Of a stretch of 64,000 nucleotides of DNA, positions 1 through 8,862 are shown one piece after another. A program made the translations under genes and the position numbers. The DNA lies in contig CAVRTM010000004.1 in the NCBI GenBank assembly GCA_963724015.1, forward strand, positions 124,001 through 188,000. Direction: 5' to 3'. The notes under the pieces were generated by a model. It ran no database searches. It saw only the letters and a list, made by a program, of their open reading frames with translations, and was not told the origin of the DNA. The first letter of the stretch is position 1; each line of letters starts with the position of its first letter. The stretch comes from CAVRTM01 sp963724015. GTDB taxonomy: Bacteria; Actinomycetota; Actinomycetes; Actinomycetales; Dermatophilaceae.

Positions 1-321
1 GAGCGTGAACGCCGACAGGACCCCCGTCAGCTGCAGCAGGCGCACCAGGGCCCCTGGCAGGCGGCGAAGGCGCAGCCGCGGGCCGAGGTCTCTCCGGGCC
101 TCCAGCAACGGCCTCAGGCCGGCGCAGTCCATGAACGTGACCGCGGACAGGTCCACCACGACGTTGCGCCCTCCGTCGGAGGCGGCGTGGTGGAGGCGGC
201 TGCGCAGCATGGGCGCGGTGAGGATGTCGACCTCACCGCTGACGAGGAGGATGACGTCGTTCGCGGGGGCCATGGGCCGTGTCGTTGCTTGGCTGTCCAT
301 GAGATCGGCTTCTTTGCTCAT
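1..321 (-). CDS. STAS-domain anti-sigma factor antagonist (3' end cut by window edge)
   Basis: The reverse strand encodes about 107 residues that run off the left edge. They form a STAS domain of the SpoIIAA/RsbV type: a strand reading VILLVSGEVDILTAP, then VVVDLSAVTFMDCAGLRPLL. In this family the serine or threonine at the start of the second helix is the phospho-switch; here the equivalent stretch is FMDCAG, with Asp-Cys where Asp-Ser/Thr is usual, so classical phosphorylation may be lost. The first ATG is at 321; a second in-frame ATG at 300 is equally possible, and neither has a strong ribosome site. In partner switching such proteins bind an RsbW-type kinase and free a sigma factor. Two GAF-ANTAR genes lie upstream on the same strand, which fits stress or light signalling. 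Confidence 0.82.
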   Translation of the reverse strand, partial: MSKEADLMDSQATTRPMAPANDVILLVSGEVDILTAPMLRSRLHHAASDGGRNVVVDLSAVTFMDCAGLRPLLEARRDLGPRLRLRRLPGALVRLLQLTGVLSAFTL

Positions 322-322
322 G

Positions 323-362
323 GGATGACGGGCTGCCGGGGCGGATGACGGGCTGCCGGGGC
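323..362. repeat. Perfect 20-bp tandem direct repeat
   Basis: Two identical head-to-tail copies of GGATGACGGGCTGCCGGGGC occupy 323-342 and 343-362, just upstream of the STAS gene start. This could be a slipped-strand duplication in the leader; no function is visible. Confidence 0.9.
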
Positions 363-544
363 CGGGACAACGTCAGTGGGGCTCGCTAACGAGCTACACC
401 AGCCACGGTACGGCGACTGCCTCCCGCGCACAAGGCCAGTCCTTCTGCACCAGGGCACGCCTGCGCTGCCGCGGGACCGCGGCTGCGCAGCCCCCGTGTG
501 CGGGTCTGCAGGGTCCTGGCCGTCAGGGTCCTGAGCCAGGACTC

Positions 545-1267
545 TCACGCACGCGCGAGTGTGTGCCCGGTGAGTGTTCCATCGATCACTGCCTGCGCCA
601 CTGCGGTCAGCGGAGTGCTGGTACGCCGGGCGTAGGCGCGCATCCTGGTGAAGGCCTCGGCGACGTCCAGTCCCAGGCGGGCGGCCAGGACCCCCTTGGC
701 CTGTTCGACCAGGATCCTGCTCTGGAGGGCGGTCTGGAGCTGTTCGGACAGGATCGTCTGCTCGAACAGGCTCCGCTGGTGCAGTAGGCCGATCGTGGCC
801 ACGTCGGCCATCGCCTGCCCGACGGCGACGTCGTCGTCAGTCAGCTTGGTCGTGGTGGTGTTGAAGAGGTTCAGCGCGCCGATGACGTTCGCGCGCAGCC
901 GCAGGGGCAGGGCGTGGGTCGACTGGAAGCCGGCCTCCACCGCGGCCGGCGTGAAGGTCGGCCAACGTGTGCGGGCCTCGGACAGGTCGAGGTTCGCGAT
1001 CGCCTGACCGGTGGAGTAGCACTCCAGGCAGGGGCCCTCCTGGATCTGCAGCTCGAACAGCTCGAGCGAGCGACTGCTCTCCATGGTGGCGCCCAGCAGC
1101 CGCAGGCCGCCCCGCTGGTCGGTCAGCATCAGCCCGGCGGCGTCGACATCGAGCACCTCAACGCAACGCTCGGTCAGTGTCTGGAGGAAGTCGATCACGT
1201 CGAAGTCCTCGATCAAGGTGTCTGCGAGCTCCACGAACACCTGCGCCAGTCGCTGCGCCTCAGTCAT
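545..1267 (-). CDS. GAF-ANTAR transcription antitermination regulator
   Basis: A protein of 240 residues. Residues about 20-155 form a GAF sensor domain (VLDVDAAGLMLTD, then IQEGPCLECYSTGQ and ALPLRLRANVIGALNLF). The C-terminal 60 residues are an ANTAR RNA-binding domain (ILVEQAKGVLAARLGLDVAE). ANTAR proteins bind paired hexanucleotide hairpins in nascent RNA and prevent termination; the GAF part senses a small ligand. I chose ATG 1267 because GGGAAGAAGAG precedes it; an in-frame start 39 bases upstream exists. It lies between a second GAF-ANTAR gene and the STAS gene, all on one strand. The ligand and RNA targets cannot be read from the sequence. Confidence 0.88.
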   Translation of the reverse strand: MTEAQRLAQVFVELADTLIEDFDVIDFLQTLTERCVEVLDVDAAGLMLTDQRGGLRLLGATMESSRSLELFELQIQEGPCLECYSTGQAIANLDLSEARTRWPTFTPAAVEAGFQSTHALPLRLRANVIGALNLFNTTTTKLTDDDVAVGQAMADVATIGLLHQRSLFEQTILSEQLQTALQSRILVEQAKGVLAARLGLDVAEAFTRMRAYARRTSTPLTAVAQAVIDGTLTGHTLARA

Positions 1268-1326
1268 CTCTTCTTCCCGTTTCTGCCCGTCTCTGTCGGG
1301 CTGCACGGATGCTGTTCACTGACACG

Positions 1327-2163
1327 TCAGCGCCCGCCGTCTTCGGTTCGTTCTGCTTCAAAGGTGACCACGCGCGCGATCACGTCACGAGCCAGGTCCA
1401 GGACGGGCCGGTCTTCGGCGAACGCCCGGGCCCGCAGCAGCACCAGGGCCTCCGCGAGGCCCACCCCCGCGTGGACGGAGACCATGCCGGCGGCCTGATG
1501 CACCTCGGCGCGGTCCTCGATGACCGGGATGGACGCCAGCTGCGCGCCCCCGACAGCTCCACGCGCATGCAGGCTCAACAGCACCGAGGTGGCGGCGTCG
1601 GCGAAGGACAGGGCGTCGCTCAGGTGATCAGCGGTCAGCTCCCCGACCTTGTCGCGATAGAGGTCCAGGACGCCGAGCCGGATGCCGCCCACGCGCAATG
1701 GAAGGGCGAACACGGCCGCGATCCCGGCCTCCAGCGCTCCGTCACAGAAGGCGGGCCACCGCGCCGTCCCGGTGCGGGCCAGATCGGGCTGCAGGACGGG
1801 CCGTCCGGTGCGCGATGACTCCACGCAAGGACCCTCGCCGAGCGTGAACTGCAGCTCCTCCATCGTGCCCGCCGCGTCGTCGGTCACTGCGACAGTCCCC
1901 GCCGGGCCGTTGTCGCTCATGAGCACCAGCCCCCCTCCGGTGACCGGCAGAGCCTCGACGGAGGCACGCAGCAGCCGGTCGGGCCAGGACGCCAGGTCGT
2001 CGATCCCATCACCGACAACAGCGAGGACCTTGGCCACCCGTGTGGAGCCCACGCACCACACCAACCCTTCATCGACGACGAGCTCGCGGCCCGGCTGCGG
2101 CACCGTTGGTATCAGCCTAGTCCTGAGAGCCGCCGGTGGAGCTGCATCCCGAGCTGGTGCCAC
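1327..2163 (-). CDS. GAF-ANTAR transcription antitermination regulator (second copy)
   Basis: Up to 278 residues with a GAF domain (GGLVLMSDNGPAG, LGEGPCVESSRTGRP, FALPLRVGGIRLGVLDLYRD) and a C-terminal ANTAR domain (VHQAAGMVSVHAGVGLAEAL). The ANTAR part is more divergent than that of the neighbouring copy, with HQAAGMVS where QAKGVLA is usual. The first 35-50 residues look non-homologous, so the true start may be one of the GTG codons near 2050-2062. The gene ends 59 bases before the next GAF-ANTAR gene on the same strand, so the two may be co-transcribed. Confidence 0.82.
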   Translation of the reverse strand: MAPARDAAPPAALRTRLIPTVPQPGRELVVDEGLVWCVGSTRVAKVLAVVGDGIDDLASWPDRLLRASVEALPVTGGGLVLMSDNGPAGTVAVTDDAAGTMEELQFTLGEGPCVESSRTGRPVLQPDLARTGTARWPAFCDGALEAGIAAVFALPLRVGGIRLGVLDLYRDKVGELTADHLSDALSFADAATSVLLSLHARGAVGGAQLASIPVIEDRAEVHQAAGMVSVHAGVGLAEALVLLRARAFAEDRPVLDLARDVIARVVTFEAERTEDGGR

Positions 2164-2341
2164 CTCGTTGTGGGGCCTCGATCGAGGGGGCGCAGGAGGC
2201 GACGTCCGGACGAGGTCCGGGTGGCACTTTCTGCGGTGCTGCAGAGCCGGGATCGCTGCCCCGGGCTCACGGAGGCGACTCGCGGACGCCCTGATGCCCG
2301 GGGTGCGGGAGGGCGGGCTGCTCGGTCCAGATACCGGGGAA

Positions 2342-2373
2342 TGCTTAGCAAAGGTAATAAGTTATGCTAAGCA
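2342..2373. promoter_or_regulatory. Palindromic operator before the MarR/MFS operon
   Basis: TGCTTAGCA (2342-2350) and its perfect reverse complement TGCTAAGCA (2365-2373) flank a 14-base AT-rich spacer, ending 15 bases before the MarR start codon. The position and symmetry fit an autoregulatory MarR dimer site. The AT-rich core stands out against a very GC-rich background and probably overlaps the promoter. Confidence 0.7.
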
Positions 2374-2388
2374 GAACGGGAGGAGCCC

Positions 2389-2844
2389 ATGACAGTCCGC
2401 ACCAAGCATCACCCCAACGTGTCGAGTCCGACGGGTCTGGCACACCTCGCCAACGACCTCCGACTGGCGTGCATGCGCATCAGCCGCAGGGTCCGGTTCG
2501 AGAGCACCGACACCATCGCCCCGCACCAGTTCAGCGTGCTGGCCCGCCTCGACGGCACGCCGCGCACCCCGCGCGAGCTGGCCGACATCGAGAAGGTCAG
2601 CGCCCCCAGCATGACGCGCACCGTCGCCGGCCTGGTCGAGCTCGGCCTGGTCGCCCGGCAGGGCGACCCGACCGACGGTCGGCAGGTCATCCTCACGCTC
2701 ACGCCCGCCGGTGCGGGCCTGCTGAAGGACACCCGCCGCCGCCGCGACCAGTGGATGGCCACCCGCCTGCGCAGCCTGAGCGTGGAGGAGCGGGAGACCC
2801 TCGCCCGCGCCAGCGAGATCCTGCTGAGGGTGGCCGGCGAATGA
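2389..2844 (+). CDS. MarR-family transcriptional regulator
   Basis: A protein of 151 residues, the usual MarR size. The winged helix-turn-helix spans about 55-110 (TPRELADIEKVSAPSMTRTV, then a wing with GDPTDGRQVILTLTPAG). MarR proteins repress an adjacent exporter until a phenolic or lipophilic ligand binds. ATG 2389 follows GGGAGGAG at good spacing. The stop overlaps the next start (ATGA), so the MFS exporter gene is translationally coupled. A perfect 9-bp inverted repeat lies directly upstream, consistent with autorepression. The ligand is unknown. Confidence 0.92.
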   Translation: MTVRTKHHPNVSSPTGLAHLANDLRLACMRISRRVRFESTDTIAPHQFSVLARLDGTPRTPRELADIEKVSAPSMTRTVAGLVELGLVARQGDPTDGRQVILTLTPAGAGLLKDTRRRRDQWMATRLRSLSVEERETLARASEILLRVAGE

Positions 2845-4130
2845 GCCCCACCTTCAGCTCGCTGTCCATCTACAACTACCGCGTCTACTTCGGCGGCGCG
2901 CTGGTCTCGAACGTCGGCACCTGGATGGGTCGGGTGGCGCAGGACTGGCTGGTCCTGACCGTCCTCACCGACCACGACCCGGTGGCCCTGGGGGTCGTGA
3001 CCGGCCTGCAGTTCGCCCCCATGGTGCTCCTCGCGCCGTGGGCCGGCATGATCGCCGACCGCTTCGCCAAGCGGCGCATCCTGTTCGCGACGCAGAGCAT
3101 GCTCGCCGTCACCTCGTTGCTGACCGGCGTGCTGGTCGTCACCGGCGTCGTCCAGCTGTGGCACGTCTACCTGCTCGCCCTGCTCCAGGGCTTCGCCACG
3201 GCGGTGGACAACCCGGCCCGGCAGACGTTCGTGTCCGAGATGGTGCCGCGGACCTCGCTGGCCAACGCCGTGAGCCTCAACAGCGCCTCCTTCAACGCCG
3301 CCCGCATCATCGGGCCGGGCGTGGCCGGGCTGGTCATCGCGGCGGTCGGCACCGGACCGGCGTTCTTCGTCAACACGCTGAGCTTCGTCGCGGTGCTGCT
3401 GGCCCTGACGCAGATGAAGACCGAGCAGCTGCGCCCGGCGCCACGGACGCGGGGCAAGGGCCAGATCCGCGAAGGCCTGCGCTACGTCAAGGGCCGCCCC
3501 GACATCATCCTCATCATGGTGCTGGTGTTCGTCCTCGGCACGTTCGGCATGAACTTCCAGCTCACCACCGCGCTGATGGCCACCCAGCTGTTCCACAAGG
3601 GCGCCGGCGAGTACGGCCTGCTCGGCTCCATCATGGCCATCGGCTCCCTGTCGGCGGCACTGCTGTCGGCCCGCCGGCCGCGGCCCCGCCTGCGGATCCT
3701 GCTGGTCGCCCTGGCCGGCTTCGTGGTCTCCAGCGGTGCAGCCGCCCTCGCGCCCAGCTACCTGTGGTTCGCCATCCTGCTGGTCCCCGTCGGCCTCAGC
3801 GCGCTCACCGTGCTCACCAGCGCCAACTCCATGGTGCAGCTGGGCGTCGACCCGCAGATGCGCGGCCGGGTGATGTCGCTGTACATGGCGATCTTCATGG
3901 GCGGCACCCCGCTGGGTGCCCCGCTCATCGGCTGGATCGGCGCCGCCGCTGGCCCGCGCTGGACCATCCTGGTCGGGACGGTGGCTGTGGCCGTCGCGTT
4001 GCTCGGTGCGACGATCTACCTCGTGCGCAGCGAGAGCCTCTCCGTCCGGTACCAGCTCCGCGACCGGCCCCACCTGCTCGTCAGCCGTGGCGACGCGGCG
4101 GCGTCGATGTCGGAGGCAGCCGTCCGATGA
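2841..4130 (+). CDS. MFS transporter (EntS-like exporter family)
   Basis: A protein of 429 residues with about 12 hydrophobic segments. The opening SIYNYRVYFGGALVSNVGTW is typical of the MFS_3/EntS branch of drug and siderophore exporters, and a cytoplasmic loop between helices 2 and 3 reads GMIADRFAKRRIL. The start overlaps the MarR stop, and the stop overlaps a 28-residue membrane ORF, making a three-gene coupled operon. By context it is an efflux pump controlled by the MarR protein; the substrate is not predictable. Confidence 0.9.
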   Translation: MSPTFSSLSIYNYRVYFGGALVSNVGTWMGRVAQDWLVLTVLTDHDPVALGVVTGLQFAPMVLLAPWAGMIADRFAKRRILFATQSMLAVTSLLTGVLVVTGVVQLWHVYLLALLQGFATAVDNPARQTFVSEMVPRTSLANAVSLNSASFNAARIIGPGVAGLVIAAVGTGPAFFVNTLSFVAVLLALTQMKTEQLRPAPRTRGKGQIREGLRYVKGRPDIILIMVLVFVLGTFGMNFQLTTALMATQLFHKGAGEYGLLGSIMAIGSLSAALLSARRPRPRLRILLVALAGFVVSSGAAALAPSYLWFAILLVPVGLSALTVLTSANSMVQLGVDPQMRGRVMSLYMAIFMGGTPLGAPLIGWIGAAAGPRWTILVGTVAVAVALLGATIYLVRSESLSVRYQLRDRPHLLVSRGDAAASMSEAAVR

Positions 4131-4213
4131 CGCCGCGCTTCCGCCGCGTCATCGTCCTGGTGGCCCTGGCGGCGCTGCTGGTCGCAGCCGTGGTCGGCTC
4201 CCTGCTGCGCTGA
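4127..4213 (+). CDS. 28-residue single-span membrane peptide
   Basis: A start codon overlaps the MFS stop (ATGA). The ORF encodes a basic N-terminus, MTPRFRR, then one hydrophobic helix of about 20 residues (VIVLVALAALLVAAVVG) and SLLR. A perfect hairpin terminator follows directly, so the ORF fills the operon's last position. The charge pattern predicts an inside N-terminus. It could be a small accessory subunit of the exporter. There is no homology I can name; the evidence is coupling, composition and placement. Confidence 0.55.
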   Translation: MTPRFRRVIVLVALAALLVAAVVGSLLR

Positions 4214-4215
4214 CC

Positions 4216-4240
4216 GCGGGGCGCCGTACGAGCGCCCCGC
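4216..4240 (+). terminator. Hairpin terminator after the MarR/MFS operon
   Basis: GCGGGGCGC (4216-4224) and GCGCCCCGC (4232-4240) form a perfect 9-bp GC stem with a 7-base loop, two bases after the last stop codon. There is no U-tract, as is common in high-GC actinobacteria. Confidence 0.72.
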
Positions 4241-4309
4241 GGGGCGCCCTACCTGCGCCGCGCGGGGCCGTCGTTCCGGCGGCGGTGGCGTGGTGCGCCG
4301 AAGGAGGGC

Positions 4310-5443
4310 TCAGCCGCGGAGCTGCGCGACGACGTGCTCGATGCAGGCGATCAGCGCCGACACGTCCTCGGGGTCGACGGCCGGGAACATCGCCACGCGC
4401 AGCTGGTTGCGGCCCAGCTTGCGGTAGGGCTCGACGTCGACCACGCCATGCGCGCGCAGCACCTTGGCGACGGCCGCCGCGTCGACCTCGTCGGTGAAGT
4501 CGATCGTGCCGACGACCTGCGAGCGGTGGGCCGGGTCCGCGACGAACGGCTGCGTGTACGACGTCGCCTCCGCCCAGTCGTACAGCCGCGAGGAGCTGTC
4601 GGCGGTGCGCGACACCGCCCACTTCAGCCCGCCCTGGCCGTTGATCCAGCCGATCTGGTCCGAGAGCAGGGCCAGGGTCGCGACGGCGGGGGTGTTGTAG
4701 GTCTGGTTCTTGCGCGAGTTGTCGATCGCGGTGGGCAGGCTGAAGAAGTCGGGCACCCACCGACCGCTCGCGGCGATCACGTCGACGCGGGCGAACGCCG
4801 CGGGGGAGAACGCGGCGAGCCACAGGCCGCCATCCGAGGCGAAGCACTTCTGCGGCCCGAAGTAGTAGACGTCGACCTCGTTCAGGTCGACCGGCAGGCC
4901 GCCGGCGCCGGAGGTGGCGTCGACGAGCACCAGCGCGTCCTCGTCGGCGCCCTCGACGCGCTGGACCGGGGCCATGACGCCGGTCGAGGTCTCGTTCTGC
5001 GGCCAGGCGTAGACGTCGACGCCGGCCTCCGCGCGGGGCGTGCTCAGCGAGCCCGGCTCCGCCTTGAGGATGGTGGAGTCCCCGAGGAACGGCGCGTTCT
5101 GGGTGACGCTGCCGAACTTGGCGGAGAACTCGCCGAAGGACAGGTGCTGGGCGCGCTCGCGGACCAGGCCGAACGCCGCGATGTCCCAGAAGGCGGTCGA
5201 CCCGCCGTTGCCGAGGATGATCTCGTAGCCCTCGGGGAGGCTGAACAGCTCGGCGAGGCCCTCGCGCACCGCACCCACGAGGTTCTTGACCGGGGCCTGG
5301 CGGTGGGAGGTGCCCATCACGGTGCGGCCGAGGGAAGCGAGGTGCTCCAGCTGCTCGGGACGCACCTTGCTCGGGCCGGAGCCGAAGCGCCCGTCGCGGG
5401 GCAGGAGGTCGGCGGGGATGCTGATCGCAGCGGCGTCGGTCAC
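4310..5443 (-). CDS. serC: Phosphoserine aminotransferase
   Basis: A protein of 377 residues that converts 3-phosphohydroxypyruvate and glutamate to O-phosphoserine, the second step of serine synthesis. It is of the mycobacterial SerC type: GSGPSKVRPEQL near the N-terminus, GNGGSTAFWD (residues 78-87) binding the cofactor phosphate, VDATSGAGG near 174-182 carrying the ring-binding Asp, and the PLP-lysine at about residue 199 in YYFGPQKCFASDGG. The C-terminal half is complete and ends in HVVAQLRG. The start is GTG 5443 with GAAGGTGAA upstream. The gene is transcribed alone, downstream of citA on the same strand. Confidence 0.95.
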   Translation of the reverse strand: MTDAAAISIPADLLPRDGRFGSGPSKVRPEQLEHLASLGRTVMGTSHRQAPVKNLVGAVREGLAELFSLPEGYEIILGNGGSTAFWDIAAFGLVRERAQHLSFGEFSAKFGSVTQNAPFLGDSTILKAEPGSLSTPRAEAGVDVYAWPQNETSTGVMAPVQRVEGADEDALVLVDATSGAGGLPVDLNEVDVYYFGPQKCFASDGGLWLAAFSPAAFARVDVIAASGRWVPDFFSLPTAIDNSRKNQTYNTPAVATLALLSDQIGWINGQGGLKWAVSRTADSSSRLYDWAEATSYTQPFVADPAHRSQVVGTIDFTDEVDAAAVAKVLRAHGVVDVEPYRKLGRNQLRVAMFPAVDPEDVSALIACIEHVVAQLRG

Positions 5444-5606
5444 GGGTTCACCTTCGGTGTCGGGCCGGTGGGCGGGTCGTGCGGCGGGTGCTGACGCCCT
5501 TGTCAGGTTCCGCAGTCTGTCACCGCTGTCCAGTGACTGGGACCGTGGGTCCGGGTGGTGGGACGAAGCGGCCGGCGCGGGGTGGCCGGCGCCGGTGCGG
5601 GGGTGG

Positions 5607-6731
5607 TCACTCGGAGTGCCCCAGCTCGACGGCCTGGTCCCAGCCGACGACGTCTTCGGGTCCGCGCGGTCCCTCGCCGATGTAGCGGGCCGAGGGTCGG
5701 ATCAGCCGCCCGGTGCGCTTCTGCTCGAGGATGTGCGCGGACCAGCCGGCGGTGCGGGCGCAGGTGAACATGGGGGTGAACATCGAGGCCGGGACCTCGG
5801 CGAAGTCGAGCACGACCGCGGCCCAGAACTCCACGTTCGTGGCCAGCACCCGGTCGGGCCGCCGGGCGTGCAGCTCCTCGAGCGCCGCCTTCTCCAACGC
5901 CGCGGCCACCTCGAACCGCGGCGCGCCGAGCCGCTCGCAGGTCGCGCGCAGGGTGCGTGCCCGCGGGTCCTCCGCCCGGTAGACGCGGTGGCCGAACCCC
6001 ATCAGCCGCTCGCCACGGTCCAGGACGCCCCGCACGTAGGCCGACGCGTCGCCGGTGCGCTCGACGCCCTCCATCATGTGCAGCACCCGGGAGGGGGCGC
6101 CGCCGTGCAGCGGCCCGCTCATCGCCCCGACCGCGCCGGAGAGGCAGGCGGCGACGTCGGCGCCGGTGGAGGCGATGACCCGTGCGGTGAAGGTGGAGGC
6201 GTTCATGCCGTGCTCGGCCGCGGAGACCCAGTAGGCGTCGACCGCCTCCACGTGCCGGGGGTCGGGCTCGCCGCGCCACCGGATCATGAACCGCTCGACC
6301 ACCGTGCGGGCCTTGTCGACCTCGCGCTGCGGCACCATCGGCCGGTCCTGCCCGCGGGCGGACTGGGCGATGAAGGACAGCGCCATCACCGACGCCCGGG
6401 CCAGGTCCTCGCGGGCCTGCGCCGCGTCGATGTCCAGCAGCGGCCGGAAGCCCCACACCGGGGCCAGCTGCGCCAGCGAGCTCTGCACGTCGACGCGGAC
6501 GTCGCCGGTGTGCACGGGCAGCGGGAACGGCTCGGCCGGCGGCAGCCCGGGGTTGAACTCGTTGTCCACCAGCAGGCCCCACACGTTGCCGAAGGACACC
6601 CGCCCGACCAGGTCGTTGATGTCGACCCCGCGGTAGCGCAGGGCCCCGCCCTCCCGGTCGGGCTCGGCGATCTCCGACTCGAAGGCGATGACGCCCTCGA
6701 GTCCCGGCCTGAAGTCCGCGTGCTCGCTCAT
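5607..6731 (-). CDS. citA: Citrate synthase 2 (CitA type)
   Basis: A protein of 374 residues that condenses oxaloacetate with acetyl-CoA. The N-terminus FRPGLEGVIAFESEIAEPD and the motif GGALRYRGVDINDLVG match actinobacterial citrate synthase 2 rather than the longer hexameric enzyme. The catalytic residues are visible: His in SAAEHGMNASTFTARV, His in LMGFGHRVYRAEDPRA and Asp in AAVVLDFAEVPASMF. I chose ATG 6731, where homology begins, over an in-frame start 48 bases upstream. It is divergent from the MFS gene that starts near 6812. The reading frame is intact. Confidence 0.95.
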   Translation of the reverse strand: MSEHADFRPGLEGVIAFESEIAEPDREGGALRYRGVDINDLVGRVSFGNVWGLLVDNEFNPGLPPAEPFPLPVHTGDVRVDVQSSLAQLAPVWGFRPLLDIDAAQAREDLARASVMALSFIAQSARGQDRPMVPQREVDKARTVVERFMIRWRGEPDPRHVEAVDAYWVSAAEHGMNASTFTARVIASTGADVAACLSGAVGAMSGPLHGGAPSRVLHMMEGVERTGDASAYVRGVLDRGERLMGFGHRVYRAEDPRARTLRATCERLGAPRFEVAAALEKAALEELHARRPDRVLATNVEFWAAVVLDFAEVPASMFTPMFTCARTAGWSAHILEQKRTGRLIRPSARYIGEGPRGPEDVVGWDQAVELGHSE

Positions 6732-6811
6732 GTCTGACCACCCGATCCCGGCCCGCGTCGTTGCCGGCCGCCCGGTCATTGTGCACCGCGGCCGCCGCGT
6801 ACCCTGCCGTG

Positions 6812-8108
6812 GTGCCCGTGCTGCTCGACACCACCCCCCTGCGGGTCAACGCGTCGTACCGGCGGCTGTTCACGGGGTTCACGCTCAGCGGGATCGGGGC
6901 GCAGCTGGCGGTCGTCGCCATCGGGCTGCAGGTCTACGCGATCAGCGGCACGTCGTTCGCCGTGGGGCTGGTCGGCCTGTTCGCCCTGGTGCCGCTGGTC
7001 ATCATGGGCCTGTACGGCGGGGCGCTCGTCGACGCCCACGACCGGCGGCTGGTGGCGCTGGTCGCGGGGCTGGTCGGGCTGGGCGGTGTCGATCGCCAAC
7101 GCGGCGTACGCGTGGCTGGGGCACCCGACGCTGTGGTGGCTCTACCTCGTGGTGGCCCTGCAGAGCGCGGCGTTCGGGGTGATCAGCCCCGCACGGTCCT
7201 CGATCTACCCCCGGCTGCTGGACCGGTCGATGCTGCCGGCGGCCAACGCCCTCAACATCTTCGCCACGAACCTCTACCTCACCGTGGGGCCGCTGCTGGC
7301 CGGGGTGCTGGTGGACGCCGGGGGCTACCGGCTGGCCTACACGTTCGACGCGGCGCTGTTCACGTTCGCCATGTGGGGGCTGCTGCGGCTGGAGCCGATC
7401 CCGCCCGAGGCCGACCCGTCGCTGGATCCGTCCAGCAGTGGTGCCGCGCGCCGCCGCCCGGGCCTGTCGAGCGTGCTGGACGGGCTGCGCTTCCTCGGCA
7501 CCCGTCCGAACGTGCGGATGACCTTCCTGGCCGACTTCTGCGCGATGATCCTGGCCCAGCCGCGGGCGCTGTTCCCGGCGGTCGCCGCGCTCGCGTTCGG
7601 CGGCGGCGCGCGGACCGTCGGCCTGATGTCGGCGGCGGTGGCGGTCGGCTCGGTCCTCGCGATGGTCTTCTCCGGCCGGCTCGGCGGCGTGGTGCGCCAG
7701 GGCGTGGCGGTCGTCGTGTCCGTGGCGCTGTGGGGGATCTCGATCACCGGCTTCGGGCTGGCGGTGGCCGCCGCCGGCTCGCTGGTGGAGCGGGGGACGG
7801 CGCTGTGGGCCGGCGCGGTCTGCCTGGCCTGCGCCGGTGCGGCGGACTCGGTCAGCTCGGTGTTCCGCAACACGATCCTGCAGTCCGCCACGCCCGACCA
7901 CCTGCGCGGGCGGCTGCAGGGCGTCTTCATCGTGGTGGTCGCCGGTGGCCCCCGCCTCGGTGACCTCGTCGCGGGGACCGGTGCGACGGCGTACGGCGAG
8001 GCCTGGGCGGCGATCGTCGGCGGCCTCCTGTGCGTGGTCGCCGTCGCTGCCCTCAGCGCGTGGCAGCGGGGCTTCCTGCGGTACGACGCGCGCCACCCGA
8101 CGCCCTGA
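6812..8108 (+). CDS. MFS transporter (EntS-like), frame broken near 7083
   Basis: About 431 residues when the two halves are joined. The first half (LRVNASYRRLFTGFTLSGIG) contains the first three or four helices and the loop GGALVDAHDRR. At about 7083 the frame moves by +1: dropping one G in ctgggcggtgtcg restores continuity into SIANAAYAWLGHPTLWWLYL. The second half carries the remaining helices and ends with RGFLRYDARHPTP. It belongs to the same MFS_3 exporter branch as the 2.8-kb gene. The start is probably GTG 6812 (or 6809), divergent from citA. Loss of one base would give a normal, full-length gene, so sequencing error is more likely than decay. Confidence 0.8.
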
Positions 8109-8180
8109 GGTCCGGGCGCAGGTGCCGCCAACGGGCCGGCGTTCGCCAGGGCGGCGGCCGGCTCCCCTACTGTCGGGCCC

Positions 8181-8862
8181 ATGAGTGCCGTGGATCGCGT
8201 GGAGTACGAGGGGGAGGGCCTGACCGAGGCCGAGCTGGCGCCGACCCCGTGGCAGCAGGCCCGCCGCTGGGTGGACGAGGCCAACGACCGTGCGCGGTCG
8301 GTGCCCGACGTGCCGGAGCCGTCGGCGCTGTCGGTGGCGACGGTCGACGCGCAGGGGCGCCCCGACGTGCGCACCGTGCTGATGCGGTTCTTCGACCCCG
8401 CCGGACCCGGGTTCGTCACCAACCTCGAGTCGGCCAAGGGCCGGCAGCTGTCGGGCAACCCGGCCATCGCGGCGTCGCTGACCTGGCCGGCGATGTACCG
8501 CGCGATCCGCTTCCGCGGGGTCGCGCAGGTAGCTGTCGCGCGAGGAGGTCGCCGGCTACTTCCAGTCGCGGCCGTGGGGCTCGCGGATCAGTGCGTGGGC
8601 GTCCGAGCAGTCGCGCCTGATCGAGGGCCGGGCGGGGCTGGAGGAGGCGTACGCGCGCCGGGCCGAGCAGTTCCCCGACCGCGGGCGCCCCGACGACGTG
8701 CCGGTGCCCGACTTCTGGGGCGGCTACCGCGTCGTCGCCGACGAGGTCGAGTTCTGGGGCGGCCGGCGCAACCGGCTGCACGACCGGCTGGTCTTCGTCC
8801 GCACCGGCGAGGGCGACCTGGACGAGGCAGCGGCCTGGCGCGTCGAGCGGCGCCAGCCATGA
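8181..8862 (+). CDS. pdxH: Pyridoxamine 5'-phosphate oxidase, frame broken near 8531
   Basis: Oxidises pyridoxine or pyridoxamine phosphate to PLP using FMN. The first frame has PWQQARRWVDEANDR, EPSALSVATVDAQGRPDVR and VLMRFFDPAGPGFVTNLES. After RGVAQ, one extra T at about 8531 (caggtagctg for caggagctg) shifts the frame. The rest then reads LSREEVAGYFQSRPWGSRIS and ends with EFWGGRRNRLHDRLVF, the conserved C-terminal FMN/PLP-binding end. Corrected length is about 226 residues, normal for PdxH. The stop overlaps the next start (ATGA). A PLP-making enzyme coupled to a PLP-dependent lyase is sensible. Confidence 0.87.

Noticed and set aside
2409..4073. Long antisense ORF of 554 codons opposite the MarR/MFS genes, and similar ones at 24049-25758 and 40879-42990
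   Set aside because: They are shadows of real genes in very GC-rich DNA: Arg/Gly/Ala/Pro- or His/Gln-rich, without motifs, and opposite well-conserved proteins.
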